Source of the DNA: Porticoccus sp002390525
Lineage (GTDB): Bacteria; Pseudomonadota; Gammaproteobacteria; Pseudomonadales; Porticoccaceae
Assembly (NCBI GenBank): GCA_943846655.1
Contig: OX044352.1
Span: 124,001 to 188,000 of the forward strand
Direction: 5' to 3'
DNA length: 64,000 nt
Under the pieces are notes generated by a model. The model was not told where the DNA came from. It was given only the letters and a program-made list of their open reading frames with translations, and made no database searches. Below are positions 45,045 through 53,615 of the stretch, piece after piece. Numbering within the stretch: the first letter of the stretch is position 1; every line of letters begins with the position of its first letter. The translations under genes were made by a program, and so were the position numbers.

Positions 45045-46238
45045 GTGATTAAGCCTCATGGCTCAGAAAAACTAAATCCCCTGCTTGTAAGCGACGCAAA
45101 CCGAAACAAGGAACTTCAGGAAGAAGGTGCCACTTTACCTTCATTGCTCCTTAACTCGACCGCTGCAGCCAACGCGATGATGCTAGGTGCAGGTTATTTT
45201 AATCCTCTTACTGGCTATATGAATCTTGAGGAGACAATCAGTGTCTCAAAAAATCTACATATGAAGAATGGATTATTTTGGCCAATCCCAATAATAAATA
45301 TCACTAAGGATATCAGCGGTCTCAATGGAAAAAAACGTATCGCTTTAAGAGACCCAAACATCACTGAAAATCCAATAATAGCTATTATGGATATAGAAAA
45401 TATTGAGTTGGTTACTGGTGAGCAGATGCAAACCATAGTGAAAGAAGTTTTTGGTACAATTGATATTTCACATCCGGGAGTGGCTACATTTTACAGTTTA
45501 GGAAACTATTTAGTCTCAGGTAAAATTGAAGTATTAAATTTTAGTTATTTTAAAAATGAGTTTCCAGATACCTTCAAAACTGCACAACAAATTCGGGATG
45601 AAATTAAAGACCGAGGCTGGAAAAATATTGTCGCTTTTCAAACAAGAAATCCGATGCATAGAGCTCATGAAGAGTTATGTCATATGGCTATGGAGCGACT
45701 TAATGCAGACGGAGTAGTTGTCCATATGTTGCTGGGAAAACTAAAAAAAGGGGATATACCAGCCCCTATTCGAGATGCCTGTATCAGAAAAATGGTAGAA
45801 TTATACTTTCCTAAAAATTCAGTTATGGTTAATGGATATGGTTTTGATATGCTATATGCTGGACCTAGAGAAGCTATCTTGCATGCTATCTTTAGACAGA
45901 ATATGGGTGCTACGCATTTAATTATTGGCAGAGATCATGCTGGTGTAGGTAACTATTATGGTGCATTTGATTCCCAAGAAATTTTTGATAACAGAGTTCC
46001 AAAGGGATCACTAAAAATAAAAATCTTTCCTGCTGATCACACTGCATACTCAAAAAAATTAAGTAAAGTAGTGATGATGAATGAAGTAAAGAATCATACA
46101 AAAGAAGACTTTATAATACTTTCAGGAACAAAAGTCCGACAAATGTTAAATGAAGGGATCGCTCCTCCACCAGAGTTTTCTCGGCCGGAAGTTGCTGAAA
46201 TACTAATGAAATACTATCGTACAGAAGAAATCAATTAA
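45045..46238 (+). CDS. sat: sulfate adenylyltransferase (ATP sulfurylase, Sat type)
   Basis: 397 residues, GTG start with GGAGAG upstream. Monofunctional Sat, not the CysD/CysN heterodimer. PUA-like N-terminal domain (residues 1-165), then the catalytic domain: QTRNPMHRAHEELCH near residue 198 (the QxRNPxHxxH motif), GRDHAGVGNYYG near 295, and SGTKVRQML near the end. No APS-kinase domain. Sat of this type runs in reverse to make ATP from APS in sulfur oxidisers, or forward in assimilation. No aprAB, dsr or cys genes are in the window, so direction is undecided. Confidence 0.95.
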   Translation: MIKPHGSEKLNPLLVSDANRNKELQEEGATLPSLLLNSTAAANAMMLGAGYFNPLTGYMNLEETISVSKNLHMKNGLFWPIPIINITKDISGLNGKKRIALRDPNITENPIIAIMDIENIELVTGEQMQTIVKEVFGTIDISHPGVATFYSLGNYLVSGKIEVLNFSYFKNEFPDTFKTAQQIRDEIKDRGWKNIVAFQTRNPMHRAHEELCHMAMERLNADGVVVHMLLGKLKKGDIPAPIRDACIRKMVELYFPKNSVMVNGYGFDMLYAGPREAILHAIFRQNMGATHLIIGRDHAGVGNYYGAFDSQEIFDNRVPKGSLKIKIFPADHTAYSKKLSKVVMMNEVKNHTKEDFIILSGTKVRQMLNEGIAPPPEFSRPEVAEILMKYYRTEEIN

Positions 46239-46262
46239 TCATATTTATCGGTAGTTACAAGT

Positions 46263-46667
46263 TTAAATTTGCTCTAGCTCGACAAGAGTGCCGCACAAAT
46301 CCTTAGGATGAAGAAATAATACTGGTTTACCGTGTGCTCCAATTTGAGGCTCTCCAGTTCCGATAACGGTTAACCCCTGTGCAATACATCTGTCTTTTGC
46401 ATTCAAAATATCTTCAACGCTATAACAAATATGATGTATGCCCCCACTAGGATTGCGTTCTAAGTAACTTGCAACTGGAGAATTTTTTCCTATTGGAAAC
46501 AATAATTCTATTTTGGTGTTATTTAGCTCTACAAAAATTACACGTACACCGTGATCAGGGATATCAACTGGGTCTGACACCTTTGCCCCAAGGGCAACAT
46601 TATAAATCTCTACAGCCTTTTTTAGATCGGGGACTACAATAGCTATATGGTTAAGATTTCCGATCAT
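46263..46667 (-). CDS. mce: methylmalonyl-CoA epimerase
   Basis: 134 residues, normal size. A glyoxalase/VOC-fold protein: LNHIAIVVPDLKKAVEIY with the first metal His, VIFVELNNTKIELLFPIG, GIHHICYSVEDI with the second His, and KPVLFLHPKDLCGTLVELEQI with the last Glu. It interconverts the methylmalonyl-CoA epimers made by PCC and used by Mcm. Last gene of the mcm-pccB-pccA-meaB-mce operon, 31 bases after meaB. Confidence 0.95.
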   Translation of the reverse strand: MIGNLNHIAIVVPDLKKAVEIYNVALGAKVSDPVDIPDHGVRVIFVELNNTKIELLFPIGKNSPVASYLERNPSGGIHHICYSVEDILNAKDRCIAQGLTVIGTGEPQIGAHGKPVLFLHPKDLCGTLVELEQI

Positions 46668-46698
46668 AGTACATCCTTTTCATTAAATAAATTTTTTA

Positions 46699-47676
46699 TT
46701 ATTTCTTAAATTTCTTTATTAATTTTCTTGCGGCAACTGTTGGAGGAAGGTTACCACTTTTTACTTCATTTTCTATGCTGTCTATATGACTCATTACTAA
46801 TTCACTCTGCTTCAGTTCTTCTAAGAGGCCCTCGGCTATTTCACTCCACATCCATGAAGATGATTGCGAAATTCGACGCGAAGAAATCTCACCAGCCGTA
46901 TCCAATAAATTACGATAATCAATGATCAATTGCCACACTAGATCAATATCTTGTCCAGTAAGAGCGGACATCGTTTGCACTTTGGCCTTCCAGCTTAAGC
47001 TTCGGTTATGTAAGAATTGAAGAGCCATCTGATAATCAGCGGCTGTACGTGATGCTGCAGCAAGCTGGTCGCCGTCGGACTTATTTACCAATACAAGATC
47101 GGCGAGCTCCATAATGCCGCGCTTAATTCCCTGAAGTTCGTCACCACCTCCAGGGGGTATTAATAATAGAAACATATCTGTCATTTCTGAAACAGCAGTT
47201 TCTGATTGTCCTACTCCAACCGTTTCTACAAAAATTACATCGAAGCCGGCTGCCTCGCAAAGTAACAATGTTTCTCGTGTCCTACGAGTAACGCCTCCCA
47301 GTGTTTTTCCTGCTGGGGAAGGTCTAATATATGCGTCATTTTCCCGTGACAAGGATTCCATACGAGTTTTATCCCCTAATATGGAGCCGCCACTTACTGA
47401 AGAGGTTGGGTCGACAGCCAGCACAGCAACCTTATGTCCTTGATTTATAACATGACCACCGAAAGATTCAATAAATGTTGATTTTCCAACACCCGGTGCT
47501 CCAGAAACCCCAATTCTGATAGATCCCCCAGTATAAGGCATCAATATCTCTAGAAGTTCCGATGCATTTTCTTGATGAGTTGGTAGAGCTGATTCAACTA
47601 AGGTGATGCCCTTCGAAAGAGCACGACGATCACCAAGTCGGATATTTTGTGCCAATTCATGACAATCAAATTGCAA
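46699..47676 (-). CDS. meaB: methylmalonyl-CoA mutase-associated GTPase MeaB
   Basis: 325 residues. A G3E GTPase that loads and protects the B12 cofactor of Mcm. P-loop GVSGAPGVGKSTF, VLAVDPTSSVSGGSILGDKTRM, DVIFVETVGVGQSE and the G4 motif LVNKSDGD are visible. The C-terminal dimerisation arm ends NLPPTVAARKLIKKFKK. It lies between pccA and mce, which supports MeaB over the homologous ArgK label. Confidence 0.96.
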   Translation of the reverse strand: MQFDCHELAQNIRLGDRRALSKGITLVESALPTHQENASELLEILMPYTGGSIRIGVSGAPGVGKSTFIESFGGHVINQGHKVAVLAVDPTSSVSGGSILGDKTRMESLSRENDAYIRPSPAGKTLGGVTRRTRETLLLCEAAGFDVIFVETVGVGQSETAVSEMTDMFLLLIPPGGGDELQGIKRGIMELADLVLVNKSDGDQLAAASRTAADYQMALQFLHNRSLSWKAKVQTMSALTGQDIDLVWQLIIDYRNLLDTAGEISSRRISQSSSWMWSEIAEGLLEELKQSELVMSHIDSIENEVKSGNLPPTVAARKLIKKFKK

Positions 47677-47727
47677 TACTCCTACCCCCTTAAAATTAAA
47701 AAAGTAGATCTATTTTTTGTTAATTTT

Positions 47728-49380
47728 TTATTCAAATTCAACTATTAGCTCTCCAACTGCGAGACTATCTCCTTCACTAACTGGAATATTTAAAACAACT
47801 CCATCATTGGTTGCACATAAATTATTTTCCATTTTCATAGCTTCTATAACTGCTATATCCTGACCTGACTTAACAGTATCTCCAACTCTGACTGATAATT
47901 TAACAAGTAAACCAGGCATTGGAGAAACTAATAGCTTGGATGTATCTGGTTTCTCTTTTATTAGCATATGTTTATTAAGCTCTGCTAGCCTAGGTGAAAC
48001 AACAAGAATCTCTTTTTTTGAACCTTGATGAAATAAGTGAATATGCTGGCCTATCTGATCAACCTGCAATACAACCTCTCGACCATTTATATTGGCTCTC
48101 AATAACGGCTCACCTATACACCAGTCTGTTTCAAAGGTGAATAGCTGTCCATCCAAATCAACTGTATAGGATTGGTCTGAACCACTTACCAATAGCTGGT
48201 ATTCTTGAGCGCCGTTATTTGTAATAACAACAAGCTTCTCTAGTGGGCTATATTCGTGACCAACTAATTGATCGGAAATCAAGGTACGTCTATTACTTTT
48301 TATCACATGTATAACCGACGCAGTAACTACAAAAACTGCCATATCAGCCTGGGATAAAACATTAGCACTAAATCCTTCTGGGTATTCCTCATTAATAAAA
48401 TTCGTTGTAAGATTTCCTGACCTAAAGCGCGGATGAATTATAAGAGCACTTAAAAAACTGATATTATTTTTTACTCCACGAATATAGTAAGAATCTAATG
48501 CATTACTCATTTTTTCAATAGCTTGGTTTCTATCGGAACCATAAGTAATCAATTTTGAGATCATCGGATCATAAAATATTGAAACTTCTCCACCCTCAAA
48601 AATTCCTGAATCAATCCTAACTCCATCATCAGCTGGCTCTATATAACGCTCCATTCTGCCCACAGAAGGCAAGAAACCCTGAAATGGATCCTCTGCATAA
48701 ATTCGAGTCTCAATAGCCCAACCTTGCAGCTGAATATCTTTTTGTAATAAAGGTAACTTTTGACCTGCAGCAACCTTAATCATCAATTCAACTAAGTCAA
48801 GACCGGTCACCATCTCTGTAACTGGATGCTCGACCTGCAATCGAGTATTCATCTCTAAAAAATAGAAATTCTTATTTGAATCAACAATAAATTCAACTGT
48901 GCCCGCAGACCTATAATCTACAGCTTTTGCCAATAATATAGCTTGTTCACCCATTTTTTCTCTATCTATTTTCGTCAAAAAAGGTGAGGGGGCTTCTTCA
49001 ATTACTTTCTGATGTCGGCGCTGAATTGAGCATTCACGTTCGCCCAAATAAACCATGTTTCCATGGCTATCTGCCATTATTTGTATTTCGATATGCCGTG
49101 GATCTTGAATATATTTTTCTATGAAGATTCTTCCATCCCCAAAACTAGAAATAGCCTCATTAGTTGCACGGATGAAACCTTCTTGGCATTCTTTTTCATT
49201 CCATGCGATGCGCATACCTTTTCCACCACCACCAGCAGTGGCTTTAAGCATAATTGGGTATCCAATATCTTTTGCGATCTTTACAGCTTCATCGGAATCT
49301 TTGATGATGTCATCATATCCTGGCACTGTATTCACCCCTGCATTTAAAGCAATTAGCTTAGAGGTGATTTTATCTCCCAT
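47728..49380 (-). CDS. pccA: propionyl-CoA carboxylase alpha subunit, C-terminal portion (frameshifted)
   Basis: 550 residues beginning MGDKITSKLIALNAGV, which in intact proteins is near residue 115. It carries the ATP-grasp domain (MLKATAGGGGKGMRIAW; HIEIQIMADSHGNMVYLGERECSIQRRHQK in parts), the biotin-carboxylase C domain (AIETRIYAEDPFQGFLPS), the BT link and a C-terminal biotinyl domain with the biotin Lys in IEAMKMENN. Only the first about 115 residues are missing, and they lie in the neighbouring frame just upstream. The ATG overlaps the stop of that fragment by 11 bases. A single A removed at 49393-49396 restores one frame. Confidence 0.9.
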   Translation of the reverse strand: MGDKITSKLIALNAGVNTVPGYDDIIKDSDEAVKIAKDIGYPIMLKATAGGGGKGMRIAWNEKECQEGFIRATNEAISSFGDGRIFIEKYIQDPRHIEIQIMADSHGNMVYLGERECSIQRRHQKVIEEAPSPFLTKIDREKMGEQAILLAKAVDYRSAGTVEFIVDSNKNFYFLEMNTRLQVEHPVTEMVTGLDLVELMIKVAAGQKLPLLQKDIQLQGWAIETRIYAEDPFQGFLPSVGRMERYIEPADDGVRIDSGIFEGGEVSIFYDPMISKLITYGSDRNQAIEKMSNALDSYYIRGVKNNISFLSALIIHPRFRSGNLTTNFINEEYPEGFSANVLSQADMAVFVVTASVIHVIKSNRRTLISDQLVGHEYSPLEKLVVITNNGAQEYQLLVSGSDQSYTVDLDGQLFTFETDWCIGEPLLRANINGREVVLQVDQIGQHIHLFHQGSKKEILVVSPRLAELNKHMLIKEKPDTSKLLVSPMPGLLVKLSVRVGDTVKSGQDIAVIEAMKMENNLCATNDGVVLNIPVSEGDSLAVGELIVEFE

Positions 49381-49717
49381 AGATTCTATAGCTTTTGAGC
49401 TCTGGACCTATAAAAGCTATGCCTTGTGCATTTAAATATTCGCAGAATTTTTTATTTTCAGATAGAAACCCATACCCTGGGTGTACTGCATCTGCACCAC
49501 TGACCTTACATGCATCTAGGATCTTCTCGATAATTAGGTAACTCTCAACAGATGGGGACGGTCCTATATATACAGATTCGTCTGCCATGCGAACATGCAG
49601 AGCATCTTTATCCGCATCTGAATAAACAGCTACAGTAGATATTCCCATGCTTTTAGCTGTTCTGAATATACGGCAAGCTATCTCACCTCGGTTTGCTACA
49701 AGAATCTTTTTAAACAT
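49370..49717 (-). CDS. pccA: propionyl-CoA carboxylase alpha subunit, N-terminal fragment
   Basis: About 115 residues from ATG 49717 (MFKKILVANRGEIACRIFRTAKSMG). This is the N-terminal pre-ATP-grasp domain of biotin carboxylase: VAVYSDADKDALHVRMADESVYIG, DAVHPGYGFLSENKKF, GIAFIGPELK. After ELK the frame turns to a foreign tail (SYRIYGR) and stops at 49370. In the +1 frame the expected AIESMGDKIT follows. Either a real frameshift, a recoding event, two complementing polypeptides, or an assembly error in a run of four A. Confidence 0.85.
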   Translation of the reverse strand: MFKKILVANRGEIACRIFRTAKSMGISTVAVYSDADKDALHVRMADESVYIGPSPSVESYLIIEKILDACKVSGADAVHPGYGFLSENKKFCEYLNAQGIAFIGPELKSYRIYGR

Positions 49718-49767
49718 ACTTAATCTTCTAATCATAAATTAAAGAAACTATAAAGAAGTTCAGTTCT

Positions 49768-51300
49768 TTATAGGGGGATATTTCCATGTTTCCGCCAAGG
49801 ATTTTCTATATCTTTATTACTGAGCATTGATAACGAGCGCGAAACTCTTTTTCTGGTGCTACTAGGCGTGATAACATCATCGATATATCCACGCTTTCCA
49901 GCTATGTATGGGTTCGCAAATTTCTCTCGGTACTCTACTTCTCTTGCCTTAATTTTTTCTGGGTCCCCAATGTCACTCCTAAATATTATCTCTACTGCAC
50001 CTTTAGGTCCCATCACAGCAATTTCTGCAGAGGGCCAAGCAAAATTTACATCGCCTCTTAAGTGTTTTGAGGACATGACATCATAAGCTCCGCCGTATGC
50101 TTTTCTAGTTATTACGGTAACCTTTGGCACAGTGCATTCAGCATAAGCATACAAAAGCTTAGCTCCATGTTTAATAATGCCTCCGTACTCTTGGCTGGTC
50201 CCAGGCATAAAGCCAGGCACATCTACAAATGTCAGAACAGGTATATTAAACGCATCGCAAAATCGAATAAAACGCGCACCTTTTGTTGATGCATTGATAT
50301 CCAAACAGCCTGCTAAAACAAGGGGCTGGTTGGCAATTACGCCTACTGAAGAACCATCAATTCGAATAAATCCGACAATCAAGTTTGCGGCGAAATCGGG
50401 CTGTATTTCAAAAAAATTCCTTTCATCAGCAACTTTTGTTATCAACTCTTTCATATTGTATGGTTTATTAGGATCGTCTGGAATTAAAGAGTCAAGAGAA
50501 CTTTCAATCCGATCAGATGGATCATTAGTTGGCAAAATCGGTGGTTTTTCTTGATTGTTGGCTGGCAAAAAAGAGATGAAATCTCTCAGATTAAGCAAAG
50601 CATCTATATCGGTCTCAAAAGCCAAATCTGCAACACCAGATTTGCTAGAGTGTGTAATTGCACCACCTAATTCTTCAGCTGTAATTTCCTCGTGTGTTAC
50701 AGTTTTAACGACTTCAGGGCCTGTGACGAACATATAGGAGCTATTCTTGACCATAAAGATAAAATCGGTTATGGCAGGAGAATAGACAGCGCCACCAGCA
50801 CATGGTCCCATTATCATAGAAATTTGTGGTATGACGCCTGAAGCCATGACGTTTTGTTGAAATACATCAGCATAACCACCAAGTGAAGCTACTCCTTCTT
50901 GGATTCGAGCACCTCCAGAATCGTTTAAACCAATAACTGGTGCACCAACCTTCATTGCTTGCTTCATAATTTTACAGATTTTTTCAGCGTGTGTTTCAGA
51001 CAAAGAGCCACCAAAAACTGTAAAATCTTGGCTATAAAGAAATATTAATCTACCATTAATAGTACCATATCCTGTTACCACTCCATCCCCAGGAATATGC
51101 TCCTTGTCAATATCAAAATCTGTACAGCGATGTTCTACAAAAGTATCCCACTCCTCAAAAGTATCGTTATCTACCAAAATCTCAATTCTTTCTCTAGCAG
51201 TTAACTTCCCTTTTTTATGTTGCGCATCAATTCGCTTTTGTCCTCCACCTAGACTTGCTTCTTTTCGTTTTTTTGCTAAGTGCTCAATAACTTCTTGCAT
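49768..51300 (-). CDS. pccB: propionyl-CoA carboxylase beta subunit
   Basis: 510 residues from ATG 51300, joined to the mcm stop as TGATG. Carboxyltransferase with the two crotonase-like halves: GGSLSETHAEKICKIM and NDSGGARIQEGVASLGGYADVF in the N half; FVDVPGFMPGTSQEYGGIIKHGAKLLYAYAE, shown here in pieces, and KAYGGAYDVMSSKHL in the C half. It transfers CO2 from biotin to propionyl-CoA. Neighbours mcm, meaB and mce fix propionyl-CoA as substrate rather than acetyl- or methylcrotonyl-CoA. Confidence 0.96.
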   Translation of the reverse strand: MQEVIEHLAKKRKEASLGGGQKRIDAQHKKGKLTARERIEILVDNDTFEEWDTFVEHRCTDFDIDKEHIPGDGVVTGYGTINGRLIFLYSQDFTVFGGSLSETHAEKICKIMKQAMKVGAPVIGLNDSGGARIQEGVASLGGYADVFQQNVMASGVIPQISMIMGPCAGGAVYSPAITDFIFMVKNSSYMFVTGPEVVKTVTHEEITAEELGGAITHSSKSGVADLAFETDIDALLNLRDFISFLPANNQEKPPILPTNDPSDRIESSLDSLIPDDPNKPYNMKELITKVADERNFFEIQPDFAANLIVGFIRIDGSSVGVIANQPLVLAGCLDINASTKGARFIRFCDAFNIPVLTFVDVPGFMPGTSQEYGGIIKHGAKLLYAYAECTVPKVTVITRKAYGGAYDVMSSKHLRGDVNFAWPSAEIAVMGPKGAVEIIFRSDIGDPEKIKAREVEYREKFANPYIAGKRGYIDDVITPSSTRKRVSRSLSMLSNKDIENPWRKHGNIPL

Positions 51301-53465
51301 CACAGTTTCCTATTTTTATCACCAGAATCTTTACTAAGAAGATCTAATATTTCTGCAGCCGCTTTTGGTATGTTAGTACCTGGGCCATAAATAGCTATTA
51401 CTCCAGCATCATATAGATCCTGGTAATCCTTTGGAGGAATCACACCACCACATATTACTTTAATATCCACTGCTCCATCTTGAGTTAAAGCCTCAATAAG
51501 TTGAGGTACAAGCGTTTTATGTCCTGCGGCCTGAGAAGAAACACCGACAAAATGTACATCATTTTCAATAGCCATACGGGCTGCCTCTGTAGGTGTCTGG
51601 AACATAGGGCTAATATCTACATCGAAACCAATATCTGCAAAAGCTGTCGCGATAACTTTAGCTCCCCTATCATGTCCATCTTGGCCCATTTTAGCGACCA
51701 GCATTCGAGGTCTTCTTCCCGTTACTGAAGCAAATTCTTTTACTTTGTTCTGTATGTCAAAAAACTCCTCGTCTCCTTCATAAGCAGAACCATATACACC
51801 ACTAATAGTTTTAGTCACAGCCTGATGTCTACCCCATTCTTTTTCTAGCGCAAATGATATCTCTCCGACGGTTGCCCGGACTCTAGCAGCATTTACAGCT
51901 AAAGCTAGCAAGTTTCCTTGTCCTGTATTTGCAGAATTAGTCAGGGCATCTAAAGCATTTTGACACAAAACATCATCACGTTCCCTGCGAATTTTTTCTA
52001 ATTTTGCAATTTGAGAAGAGCGCACCTTGGTATTGTCGATCTCTAGTACCTCAATATCTGGCTCCTCTTCTAATTCAAATTTATTAACTCCAACTATAAC
52101 CTCATCCCCACGATCTATTCTTGCTTGTTTTAATGCGGCAGCTTTTTCAATACTTAATTTGGGCATGCCTGTCTCGACAGCCTTAGTCATTCCACCCATA
52201 TCTTCGACCTCATCAATTAATACACGTGCAGCTTCCACTAATTGATCAGTCAGCGTTTCTATGAAGTATGACCCTGCAAGTGGATCAACGACTTTTGTGA
52301 TGCCTGTTTCTTCTTGAAGTACTAGTTGGGTATTTCTAGCAATACGAGCAGCAAAATCTGTTGGCAGTCCAAGTGCCTCGTCAAACGCGTTTGTATGCAA
52401 AGATTGAGTGCCTCCTAAAATTGCAGACATTGCCTCAATAGTTGTTCTCATCACATTGTTGTATGGGTCTTTACTAGTTAAGCTTACACCAGAGGTTTGA
52501 CAGTGTGTTCTTAGCATTAGTGATTTTTCATTTTTTGGATCAAACTTTTCTTTCATCAGTTCTGACCAAAGAACTCTTGCAGCACGCAGTTTTGCAATTT
52601 CCATAAAGAAATTCATACCGATTGCAAAGAAAAACGATAATCTAGGCGCAAAACTATCCACATCAAGACCACTGTTAATTGCTGTCCGAACATACTCGAT
52701 TCCATCAGCTATGGTAAATGCAAGCTCCTGAACATTTGTAGCCCCTGCTTCTTGCATATGATATCCGGAAATCGAAATAGAATTAAATTTAGGCATAAAC
52801 TCTGTTGTATAGCCAATTATGTCTGAGATAATTCGCATTGAGGGCTCAGGAGGATAGATGTATGTATTTCGAACCATAAACTCCTTCAAGATGTCGTTTT
52901 GAAGTGTGCCCATCAGTGCTTGTGGTTCAATACCCTGCTCCTCTGCAGTTACAATGAAATTTGCCATAACTGGAAGAACTGCACCGTTCATTGTCATGGA
53001 TACCGAAACCTTATCTAATGGAATATCCTTAAAAAGAATCTTCATATCTTCAACAGAGTCAATAGCGACTCCCGCTTTTCCAACATCTCCATGGACTCGA
53101 TCATGATCAGAGTCATACCCTCGATGAGTCGGCAGATCGAATGCTACAGATAATCCTTGCTGTCCAGCTTTCAAATTTTTTCGGTAAAAAGAATTAGATT
53201 CTTCTGCAGTTGAGAACCCTGCGTACTGACGTATAGTCCATGGGCGCCCTGTGTACATCGTTGCTTTTGGGCCGCGTTTGTAGGGCATAAATCCCGGAAG
53301 GCTCTCTTTCTCTTTTAACTTATCTGTATCTTTAGAGGTATACAAAGGCTTAATATCGATACCCTCTGCGGTTTCCCAAAGCAAATGGTCTAGATTTTGG
53401 CTTTTAGTTTCCTTTTTAGCTAGATCTACCCAATCAGGAACATTGGGTTTAGACTTATCTTTCAT
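51300..53465 (-). CDS. mcm: methylmalonyl-CoA mutase (B12-dependent)
   Basis: 721 residues, the large catalytic MutB/ScpA type. TIM barrel: RGPKATMYTGRPWTIRQYAGFSTAEESN (in parts), AFDLPTHRGYDSDH, SISGYHMQEAGA, and TQSLHTNAFDEALGLPT. C-terminal B12-binding domain with DGHDRGAKVIATAF (the DxHxxG base-off motif), then GVSSQAAGHKTLVPQL and VICGGVIPP. It turns methylmalonyl-CoA into succinyl-CoA. First gene of the operon, divergent from an AraC regulator with 150 bases between them. No small subunit is present, so it probably works as a homodimer. Confidence 0.97.
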   Translation of the reverse strand: MKDKSKPNVPDWVDLAKKETKSQNLDHLLWETAEGIDIKPLYTSKDTDKLKEKESLPGFMPYKRGPKATMYTGRPWTIRQYAGFSTAEESNSFYRKNLKAGQQGLSVAFDLPTHRGYDSDHDRVHGDVGKAGVAIDSVEDMKILFKDIPLDKVSVSMTMNGAVLPVMANFIVTAEEQGIEPQALMGTLQNDILKEFMVRNTYIYPPEPSMRIISDIIGYTTEFMPKFNSISISGYHMQEAGATNVQELAFTIADGIEYVRTAINSGLDVDSFAPRLSFFFAIGMNFFMEIAKLRAARVLWSELMKEKFDPKNEKSLMLRTHCQTSGVSLTSKDPYNNVMRTTIEAMSAILGGTQSLHTNAFDEALGLPTDFAARIARNTQLVLQEETGITKVVDPLAGSYFIETLTDQLVEAARVLIDEVEDMGGMTKAVETGMPKLSIEKAAALKQARIDRGDEVIVGVNKFELEEEPDIEVLEIDNTKVRSSQIAKLEKIRRERDDVLCQNALDALTNSANTGQGNLLALAVNAARVRATVGEISFALEKEWGRHQAVTKTISGVYGSAYEGDEEFFDIQNKVKEFASVTGRRPRMLVAKMGQDGHDRGAKVIATAFADIGFDVDISPMFQTPTEAARMAIENDVHFVGVSSQAAGHKTLVPQLIEALTQDGAVDIKVICGGVIPPKDYQDLYDAGVIAIYGPGTNIPKAAAEILDLLSKDSGDKNRKL

Positions 53466-53615
53466 TACATCTATCCTTGCTTTTAAACTCGTAACTGATC
53501 ACTGATAAATAAAGACTTTAATTATACCAACCTAACTATGAATTACTCCTATAATATCTGAAAGGTCCAATTATAACTGTATAACTCACCGATTATTTCA
53601 CAAAATTTTAAAAAT

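Noticed and set aside
53466..53615. Cobalamin riboswitch before mcm
   Set aside because: The gap is 150 bases and has no B12-box-like sequence; too short to hold a typical cobalamin aptamer and an expression platform.
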